From contig DAONJL010000090.1 in NCBI GenBank assembly GCA_035405645.1, positions 1-5,531 on the forward strand: a stretch of 5,531 nt of DNA, given 5' to 3'. This DNA comes from DAONJL01 sp035405645 [NCBI: bacterium] (lineage in GTDB: Bacteria; JAGOBX01; DAONJL01). The number at the start of each line of letters is the position of its first letter. The first letter of the stretch is position 1. A program made the position numbers and the translations under genes. Under the pieces are notes generated by a model. That model was not told where the DNA came from and made no database searches. It was given only the letters and a program-made list of their open reading frames with translations. Below are positions 1 to 5,531 of the stretch, one piece after another.

Positions 1-943
<943 letters not shown>

Positions 944-949
<6 letters not shown>

Positions 950-973
950 ATATCTTGGGTTTCTTATTTTCTG
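944..973 (-). other. Perfect 9-bp inverted repeat spanning the 16S 5' end
   Basis: On the minus strand CAGAAAATA (973-965) is followed by a 12-nt loop and then TATTTTCTG (952-944), an exact reverse complement. The distal arm includes the first nucleotides of the predicted mature 16S (about 949-944), and the proximal arm lies in the leader. In the precursor RNA this could form a local hairpin that is opened or cut during 5' maturation. The usual bacterial processing stem pairs leader with the 16S trailer, which is not in the window, so the role is inferred. The arms are AT-rich, so the hairpin would be modestly stable. Confidence 0.5.
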
Positions 974-997
974 TCTGCTCTTCGCACACCTATATTT

Positions 998-1012
998 AAT
1001 TGTCAATGATCA
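998..1012 (-). promoter_or_regulatory. boxA-like antitermination element in the rRNA leader
   Basis: Minus-strand TGATCATTGACAATT (1012-998) matches the E. coli rrn boxA region TGCTCTTTAACAATT at 12 of 15 positions and lies about 50 nt before the 16S 5' end. In rrn leaders boxA RNA is bound by NusB-S10 (NusE), and the resulting complex prevents Rho-dependent termination in the untranslated operon. The element contains TTGACA, but nothing resembling a -10 lies 16-18 nt downstream (GAAGAG there), so it is read as boxA rather than a promoter. Its position just after a tetraloop hairpin supports the call. Confidence 0.65.
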
Positions 1013-1019
1013 AAACTTT

Positions 1020-1035
1020 CTATCTTTTCAGATAG
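1020..1035 (-). promoter_or_regulatory. boxB-like GAAA tetraloop hairpin upstream of boxA
   Basis: Minus-strand CTATCT-GAAA-AGATAG (1035-1020) is a perfect 6-bp stem closed by a GNRA-type tetraloop. It ends 7 nt before the boxA-like element. The order hairpin then boxA is that of bacterial rrn leaders (boxB-boxA). It has no U-tract after it, so it is not an intrinsic terminator. The structure is read directly from sequence; the boxB role is by position only. Confidence 0.5.
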
Positions 1036-1089
1036 GTTTTTCGACTTGCTTTTTTCTTCTCGAACTTTTGCTTGTTTTTTCTATTCTAT

Positions 1090-1117
1090 ATTATATATCA
1101 AATTTTCTTTTTGTCAA
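1090..1117 (-). promoter_or_regulatory. rRNA promoter P1 (closest to 16S), sigma70-type
   Basis: Minus-strand TTGACA (1117-1112), 16-nt spacer, TATAAT (1095-1090): both hexamers match the consensus exactly. Transcription would begin near 1086-1082, giving a leader of about 135 nt to the mature 16S. The 20 nt upstream of the -35 are pure A/T tracts followed by AAAAAGAC, resembling an UP element for the RNA polymerase alpha C-terminal domains. It is the strongest of the four promoters by consensus match. Confidence 0.85.
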
Positions 1118-1161
1118 GTCTTTTTAAAAAAAATTTTTTTTTTAAAATTTTAAACTCAACT

Positions 1162-1190
1162 TTTATATATCTTATTTAAAATTTTGTCAA
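1162..1190 (-). promoter_or_regulatory. rRNA promoter P2, sigma70-type
   Basis: Minus-strand TTGACA (1190-1185), 17-nt spacer, TATAAA (1167-1162). The flank before the -35 reads AATTTTTAAAATTTTTC, an A/T-tract like an UP element. The sequence around the -35 and the start of the spacer (TTTTTCTTGACAAAATTTT) is nearly the same as in P3, indicating duplication of a promoter cassette. It fires toward P1 and the 16S gene. Confidence 0.75.
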
Positions 1191-1208
1191 GAAAAATTTT
1201 AAAAATTC

Positions 1209-1237
1209 TTTATATATAATTTTAAAAATTTTGTCAA
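1209..1237 (-). promoter_or_regulatory. rRNA promoter P3, sigma70-type
   Basis: Minus-strand TTGACA (1237-1232), 17-nt spacer, TATAAA (1214-1209). The -10 is preceded by ATTATA, so a one- or two-base shift in -10 choice is possible. The upstream flank is AAAAAATTTTTTAAATTTTTTC. Its -35 lies 47 bp upstream of the P2 -35, so polymerases on the two sites would be closely packed. Confidence 0.75.
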
Positions 1238-1276
1238 GAAAAAATTTAAAAAATTTTTTCAAATTTTAGACTTACA

Positions 1277-1305
1277 TATATATAATTTATTTTTTATTTT
1301 GTCAA
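1277..1305 (-). promoter_or_regulatory. rRNA promoter P4 (most distal), sigma70-type
   Basis: Minus-strand TTGACA (1305-1300), 17-nt spacer, TATATA (1282-1277). The 15 or so bases just before the -35 (TTTTTTTAAAAAGAC) are the same as at P1, so P1 and P4 share one flank type and P2 and P3 another. Its -10 is the weakest of the four. A start near 1270 would give a leader of over 300 nt that passes through P3, P2 and P1. It begins about 80 bp after the stop codon of the barrel gene. Confidence 0.7.
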
Positions 1306-1387
1306 GTCTTTTTAAAAAAATTTTTTAAGTATTTTAAATCCCTGTATTTTATGCGGTTTTGATGAATTTATTCTCTATTATTTTTTT

Positions 1388-2272
1388 TCAAAACCTATAA
1401 TTTAATGTTATTATGTTTTCTTCACCAACTGCACTATAATTACTATATGAAAAATCAAGGACTAAATTTTTATATGAAAAACTAAATCCATAACTTAAAT
1501 TATTATTTATCACATCACTTGCTGAATTATAACCACATCTTATTTTTATTTCTTTTATTAATTCATATTCAATTGAAATCTTTTTTTCTAACTCTGATAT
1601 TCTGCTATATTTCTCTATTCCAAAATTTAATAATACTTTATTTTTCTTATAATAAAAATCTGCTAAATAACTTGTTGGTGCTGCTTCTTCACTTATATAA
1701 TATTTTATTTTACTGCCTGAATTTACTATGCTTAATCCAAGTCCATAATTATCTGATAGTTTGATGTCTGCTCCTACATCAAGTAAAAATACTTCTGCTT
1801 TTTTTACGAATAATTTATCACGAACAAATTTAGCATTTATTCCAAAATTATATATTTTTTGGTTAATGAAATTTATATTAAATAAAAATACATAAGCATT
1901 ACCATCTAAATTATTACCATAATATGGACGCTCTATAGCATCAATAAATGTCTGTCGCAATCTGCCATAATCAAAATCTAAAAAGCCAATTCCATAATTT
2001 ATTTTTTCTTTGTAATTAAAAGAATAACCAATAAAACTTGCTTTTAAATCCTGATTATAATTATTGTAAGAAATAGTAATAAGTCTATCATCAATATTAT
2101 ATGCTGGATTATAAAAAAATTTTATTGTTTCATTAAATGGAGTTAATGCTCTTGCCTGTGATGAATATACTCCATTTGAAAATACTTTTAAAAATCGTAA
2201 AGTTGTTGTCTGTCCACTAAATAAATTTACATAACTAAAAATTATGAATAAGAGTGAAAATAAAAACTTCAT
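1388..2272 (-). CDS. PorV/PorQ-type (UPF0164-like) outer-membrane beta-barrel protein
   Basis: A 294-residue exported protein. Residues 1-20 (MKFLFSLLFIIFSYVNLFSG) form a signal peptide with one charged residue and a hydrophobic core. The mature part has the family layout: a G-x-x-x-x-x-ARA stretch (34-42), a YNPAY motif (54-58) in the place of the NPAG turn, then alternating amphipathic strands, LDVGADIKLSDNYGLGLSIVNSG (164-186, like the 'G.sv.N.G' strand pair of PorV/PorQ), GYNSASD (247-253) in the place of GYR-type turns, and a C-terminal ...LNYRF ending in Phe, as in outer-membrane barrels. In type IX secretion PorV shuttles substrates to the attachment complex; PorQ-like and UPF0164 relatives are less well characterised. 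This is a family-level call and I cannot separate PorV from its paralogues. The ATG start has an AGG Shine-Dalgarno 8 nt upstream. The preceding gene ends 5 nt before it, so the two are probably co-transcribed and translationally coupled. Confidence 0.75.
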   Translation of the reverse strand: MKFLFSLLFIIFSYVNLFSGQTTTLRFLKVFSNGVYSSQARALTPFNETIKFFYNPAYNIDDRLITISYNNYNQDLKASFIGYSFNYKEKINYGIGFLDFDYGRLRQTFIDAIERPYYGNNLDGNAYVFLFNINFINQKIYNFGINAKFVRDKLFVKKAEVFLLDVGADIKLSDNYGLGLSIVNSGSKIKYYISEEAAPTSYLADFYYKKNKVLLNFGIEKYSRISELEKKISIEYELIKEIKIRCGYNSASDVINNNLSYGFSFSYKNLVLDFSYSNYSAVGEENIITLNYRF

Positions 2273-2277
2273 TATAT

Positions 2278-2283
2278 TTACCT
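2278..2283 (-). promoter_or_regulatory. Shine-Dalgarno of the barrel gene embedded in the upstream stop region
   Basis: The last codons of the surface-protein gene read ATC AGG TAA. The AGG (2283-2281) lies 8 nt before the barrel ATG at 2272, a normal ribosome-binding distance. Ribosomes finishing the upstream gene would stop directly on the initiation region of the next. This fixes the ATG at 2272 and supports coupling. It is one of few visible purine-rich sites in this A-rich sequence. Confidence 0.6.
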
Positions 2284-5200
2284 GATAATAACAAATTTTT
2301 TTACTACTCGTTCAAAACCATTTTCAATAACAGCAAAATAAATACCTGATGCTAATTCACAATTATTCTTATCTTTTGCATCCCAGATAACTGCACCGCT
2401 ATTATTATTATATAATTCTCGAACTAATCGTCCAGTGATATCATATATCTTTATTTTACAATTTGGTGTTAAACCATTTATATATATACCAGAACCTGCA
2501 CTACCATCATAATTTCTTCCTGTTTCATTTTTACCATCATTTGGAATAAATGGATTTGGATATATTTCAACTTTATTTAAGTTCATCTGTAATACATTAT
2601 ATGCTAATGAAGGAAATATACAATAATTTGAAAAATGCATAATTGAACATTTGAGCATATATTCATTTGTATTTACTTCACTATTTATTTTCTCCCATTT
2701 TGCATTATTTTCATTATACCAAAAAAAACTCAATTGATAAGATGAATATTTCTTTATTATCTCATCATTCTCATTATATTTATATGTTAAATTCAATTGA
2801 TTATATTTTTCTTCATTTTTACTTATATCATTTAAATAAATATCAAATAGATTTAATGAAATACCAAAGTTTAAAAAGTATAAAGTATCAGCAAGTAAAA
2901 TATCATTTGTAGAAATTAATGAACTATCAAATCGAGCAATAGTGATTAATCCACTATCTAAATTAAAGTCAAAATTAAATAAATAAAATGAACTATCTTG
3001 ATTTATAACTTTTATATTTATTGTTTCACTACTTAAATAAAAAGAATATATTGTAGTATCCATTAAATAAATCTCTTTTGTTTCAGCACTTGTTAAAATT
3101 ACGCCTGTTTCAATTACTATAAAATTTATGTTATAATTGCCAGTAGAATTATTATCTGTTGCAGAAAAAGAAATTGTATATAATCCATTTATTTGTGGAA
3201 TAATGATTAATTGTGTTTCATTTGTATTATTGTAGGAAACACCAGTTTCTGGAAAAACTGACCAATTGTAAAATAAAATATCACTATCAGCATCATATAC
3301 AGAACCAATAAAATAATATTCTTTTTGTTTTATTAAAACTTTATAATCAGTTATAATTTGCGGTTGGGGTGTGTCATTTATATTTGTAATTTTTATTCTA
3401 AAAATTGTTGTATCAAAATAATTATATTCATTAAATACTTTGATTTCTAAATTTACTAAACCAAAAAAATCTTGTTTTGATGATAAAATTAAATTTGAAT
3501 CAGTGATCGTATAATTTAGCGAATAAATTGGTTCAATACTTAATACCTGATAATATAATTGTTGTGTATCTGGTGTTATAACAAATTTATTTAAATTAAT
3601 TATAGTTTCACCAAAATCTTCATTAAGTATAATCGTGTCAATATTATTAACAAATAAAGGTGTATCAGGAATAGATAAAATTTTAATTTTATATGAATAA
3701 GTATCAAAAGCATTTTTACTATCATATAATTTTAAAATTATTATTGCTTCGCCATAAGAATCTGATATGCTTGATAATTTTAAAATATCATTATTTTCAA
3801 TACTTGCATTTATTATTTGTGGAGCAACATTTATTATTGACCAAATTAAATTTGTGTCATTATCATCATAATCAAATTCATAATTTTTTAAACTAATTTC
3901 TACAATACCAAAATCTTCATCAAATTGATTTTGTAATTGACTAATAGTATCAGCAATTAAAGGTGGAACATTTGTTGAAATAATAATAGGTAAATCGTAA
4001 ACTAAAAAATTACTATAAGAATTATTTATTGCTTGATATTTACCATCATTAACACGGACACGCAAATAATAAGTATCTAAACTTAAATCATTTACTGAAA
4101 TATAAATTGTATCATAATTAAATTGATAATAATCTTTTGTTAAATTTGAAAAATCTGCTGAATGTGATAATTGAATGTTTATATCTGTCATTGTATCATT
4201 TTCTAAATCAGAATAAGAATATATAATTTTGAGATAATTATCAGAAGTATAAAATTTACTTTTCACAATCAGTCCATTTAATATTCTTAAATTTGAAACA
4301 GTAGGTAAACTGTTTTCGGGAAAAATAAAAGGATTTTGTGAACCATAATAACCTGTAATATAAGTAATTTTGCCACTATCATTATTATTATCAAAATCAA
4401 TATCAATATTAAAGAAAATATAACCTGTTTCCTGAAAGGTATTTGAATATTTTGTATCATTTACTATTGGCAATTTAAAAGTATTTAGATTTGAAAAGAA
4501 ATTATTGTTAATATTTATGCTGTCATCATTTGAATTATTGAAAATATTATTATAACTAAAAAAATTATTTTGTGCTAAAGGTGAAAAAATTCCTCTATCA
4601 TTATTAAATGAAATATTATTAGCATTTATATAGTTATTTTCACTATTTTCAAGTAAAATACCATAAGTTAAATTTTTCTTAATATCATTAAAAAGAATAA
4701 AATTATTATTTGAATTATCCAATACTTCAATACCAACATCATTTAAAATAATCAAATTATTTAATATTAAATTATATCTTGCTTGCTGTAAAAAAACACC
4801 AGTTTTATTAGTTTGTATTTTATTATTAAAAATAAATACTGAATCAGATGATAAAATTTCAATGCCATAATCTGATGTAGTATTTATTTCACAATTTGAA
4901 ATATATATATTTTCTGAATTTATAATTTTTATTGATGAATAATTATTATTTGAAAATAAACAATTTTCAATGTAAATACTATCAGCATTAGAAATGATTA
5001 AAGCAAAAGGTGAAGAACGAAAATGCAAATTTTTTATTTTTACATTTGAACAGTTATTTATAGTAAATAAATATTGCCCAAAATCAAATGATAATTCTAA
5101 AACTGTATTATTTTGATTTTCTCCAATTACTGTTATATTATTTTTTTCAATTGTTATATTTTTATAATAAAATTGATGAATTGGGTCTGGAGTGCCAAAA

Positions 5201-5394
5201 ATAAAAATATTATCACCATCGCTAAGTAAATTTATTGCATCATTTACAAATGTTAAAGCCTCTTCTTTATTACCACTTTTTGGATTTGAACCATCACCAC
5301 CTAAATAGATATAATATGTATCTGCTGAAAATAAAAATGAAATGTGAAATATAAACAAAAAAAATAATAGTATTCTTGTCATTTTTGTAAACAT
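2278..5394 (-). CDS. Large secreted multidomain surface protein: beta-helix, Ig/cadherin-like and PKD-like domains, C-terminal sorting domain
   Basis: A 1038-residue protein. Residues 1-24 are a signal peptide (hydrophobic 9-22, cut near FSA). YYIYLGGDGSNPKSGNKEEA (27-46) resembles the DUF1565-like start of beta-helix proteins. About 75-300 are right-handed parallel beta-helix (NosD/PbH1-like) rungs of ~22-24 residues with repeated N-x-I and GIxLxxS motifs, e.g. YGILLENSENNYINANNI (244-261). About 362-466 look like an Fn3/Ig fold; 490-573 and 587-671 are two cadherin-like tandem repeats (EDFG...YG.....L.V.D..., the second ending NINDTP); 676-760 is PKD-like (YDADSDILFYNWSV). About 765-930 end in the W....VN.....HFSNY pattern seen just before sorting domains. 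937-1038 is a FlgD-like/type IX-type sorting domain (YPNPF, IKIYDITGRLV, ASGIYF, KKFVIIR). No catalytic motif is seen; adhesion or polysaccharide binding is inferred. Asn and Ile are very abundant. The ATG at 5394 has a weak ribosome-binding site; M5 (5382) is an alternative start. Confidence 0.85.
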   Translation of the reverse strand: MFTKMTRILLFFLFIFHISFLFSADTYYIYLGGDGSNPKSGNKEEALTFVNDAINLLSDGDNIFIFGTPDPIHQFYYKNITIEKNNITVIGENQNNTVLELSFDFGQYLFTINNCSNVKIKNLHFRSSPFALIISNADSIYIENCLFSNNNYSSIKIINSENIYISNCEINTTSDYGIEILSSDSVFIFNNKIQTNKTGVFLQQARYNLILNNLIILNDVGIEVLDNSNNNFILFNDIKKNLTYGILLENSENNYINANNISFNNDRGIFSPLAQNNFFSYNNIFNNSNDDSININNNFFSNLNTFKLPIVNDTKYSNTFQETGYIFFNIDIDFDNNNDSGKITYITGYYGSQNPFIFPENSLPTVSNLRILNGLIVKSKFYTSDNYLKIIYSYSDLENDTMTDINIQLSHSADFSNLTKDYYQFNYDTIYISVNDLSLDTYYLRVRVNDGKYQAINNSYSNFLVYDLPIIISTNVPPLIADTISQLQNQFDEDFGIVEISLKNYEFDYDDNDTNLIWSIINVAPQIINASIENNDILKLSSISDSYGEAIIILKLYDSKNAFDTYSYKIKILSIPDTPLFVNNIDTIILNEDFGETIINLNKFVITPDTQQLYYQVLSIEPIYSLNYTITDSNLILSSKQDFFGLVNLEIKVFNEYNYFDTTIFRIKITNINDTPQPQIITDYKVLIKQKEYYFIGSVYDADSDILFYNWSVFPETGVSYNNTNETQLIIIPQINGLYTISFSATDNNSTGNYNINFIVIETGVILTSAETKEIYLMDTTIYSFYLSSETINIKVINQDSSFYLFNFDFNLDSGLITIARFDSSLISTNDILLADTLYFLNFGISLNLFDIYLNDISKNEEKYNQLNLTYKYNENDEIIKKYSSYQLSFFWYNENNAKWEKINSEVNTNEYMLKCSIMHFSNYCIFPSLAYNVLQMNLNKVEIYPNPFIPNDGKNETGRNYDGSAGSGIYINGLTPNCKIKIYDITGRLVRELYNNNSGAVIWDAKDKNNCELASGIYFAVIENGFERVVKKFVIIR

Positions 5395-5427
5395 TCTATT
5401 TTTTTATATATTTTTCTCTTTTCAATA

Positions 5428-5456
5428 ATATTAATATTTTTTTAAAAAATTTACAA
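5428..5456 (-). promoter_or_regulatory. Possible weak promoter for the surface-protein/barrel operon
   Basis: Minus-strand TTGTAA (5456-5451), 17-nt spacer, TAATAT (5433-5428), giving a start near 5421 and a 5' UTR of about 27 nt. Each hexamer matches four of six consensus positions. In DNA this A/T-rich such matches arise easily, so confidence is low. The exact TTGACA boxes of the rRNA promoters show what a strong promoter looks like in this genome. Confidence 0.25.
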
Positions 5457-5466
5457 GTTATTTCCA

Positions 5467-5531
5467 TCATTTTAATATTTTTAATATCTCTTCTTTTTTA
5501 TCTGCTTCTATTATCTTTTCTATTGCTTTAT
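5467..5531 (-). CDS. C-terminal end of an unidentified protein (partial)
   Basis: One minus-strand frame stays open from the window edge to TGA at 5469-5467 and encodes KAIEKIIEADKKEEILKILK. The stretch is charged and amphipathic (I/L every 3-4 residues among K and E), as in a C-terminal alpha helix, and uses the same AT-rich codons as the neighbours. Twenty residues are too few to name a family. The gene is codirectional with the surface-protein gene, 72 bp upstream of its ATG, with no evident terminator hairpin between them. Confidence 0.5.
   Translation of the reverse strand, partial: KAIEKIIEADKKEEILKILK

Larger units (their letters stand above)
1090..1330 (-). repeat. Degenerate promoter-cassette array with A/T tracts
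   Basis: This stretch holds four copies of CTTGACAAA at -35 spacings of 73, 47 and 68 bp, embedded in almost pure A/T blocks (runs such as A7-8 next to T7-8). Copies 1 and 4 share the upstream flank TTTTTTTAAAAAGAC; copies 2 and 3 share TTTTTC before and AAATTTT after the -35. G and C occur almost only in the -35 boxes. The rest of the gene-free stretch (1331-1387, to the barrel gene stop) shows no ORF and no GC-rich hairpin followed by a U-tract, so I see no clear terminator between the barrel gene and the rRNA promoters. Confidence 0.7.

Noticed and set aside
978-1006. A fifth TTGACA (minus strand, 1006-1001) as another promoter
   Set aside because: The sequence 16-18 nt downstream is GAAGAG-like with no -10 hexamer, and the site fits boxA of the rRNA leader better.
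1183-1306. Repeated TTTTGTCAAG units (plus strand) as a CRISPR-like or integration repeat array
   Set aside because: The repeats are short, the spacers are A/T tracts of unequal length, and each repeat is exactly a -35 box with a -10 at the right distance.
1306-1335. A/T-tract palindrome (CTTAAAAAA/TTTTTTTAAAAAG) as terminator of the barrel gene
   Set aside because: The stem would be A-U only with no loop, and the same block recurs upstream of P1, so it is better read as an UP-element-like flank of promoter P4.
1519-1764. Plus-strand frame of 81 residues rich in L, I, Y and N
   Set aside because: A shadow of the barrel-protein gene; the composition follows from the complement of AT-rich codons and the minus frame has clear family motifs.
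2667-2912. Plus-strand frame of 81 residues inside the surface-protein gene
   Set aside because: Lies opposite well-supported domains of the 1038-residue protein; low-complexity H/Y/L composition typical of antisense frames.
3693-3896. Plus-strand frame of 67 residues
   Set aside because: Opposite the cadherin-like repeats, same antisense composition, no start signal.

Overview
The window is a very AT-rich bacterial fragment in which every supported gene lies on the minus strand. Read in the direction of transcription it holds: the last residues of an unidentified gene (5531-5467), a 1038-residue secreted surface protein (5394-2278), a 294-residue PorV/PorQ-type outer-membrane barrel protein (2272-1388), an extremely AT-rich spacer carrying an array of rRNA promoters (about 1330-1083), an rRNA leader (about 1083-950), and the first ~950 nt of a 16S rRNA gene, cut by the window edge at position 1.

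The organism is a Gram-negative-type (outer-membrane) bacterium. The evidence is a PorV/PorQ-like barrel with a C-terminal Phe, and an exported protein ending in a PNPF...GxxV...GIYF type sorting/FlgD-like domain, as in lineages with type IX secretion or related systems (Bacteroidota, Fibrobacterota, Elusimicrobiota and several uncultured candidate phyla). The 16S is clearly bacterial, with intact conserved probe and primer sites, but I cannot place it in a phylum by eye. The protein-coding part is far poorer in GC than the rRNA, as expected for an AT-driven genome whose rRNA stays near 50% GC.

The two complete CDSs look like one transcription unit. The barrel gene starts 5 nt after the stop of the surface-protein gene, and its Shine-Dalgarno AGG is the last sense codon of that gene. 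A plausible reading is that the large protein is secreted and anchored, and that the small barrel is part of, or a paralogue of, the outer-membrane machinery that handles such cargo.

The most striking non-coding signal is between 1090 and 1330. Four exact TTGACA boxes on the minus strand are each followed, 16-17 nt later, by TATAAT, TATAAA, TATAAA and TATATA, and each is preceded by an A/T-tract resembling an UP element. All four fire into the 16S gene. Downstream come a perfect GAAA-tetraloop hairpin and a boxA-like element, in the boxB-boxA order of rrn antitermination leaders, then a 9-bp perfect inverted repeat spanning the predicted mature 16S 5' end. I saw no CRISPR array, tRNA, insertion sequence or riboswitch.
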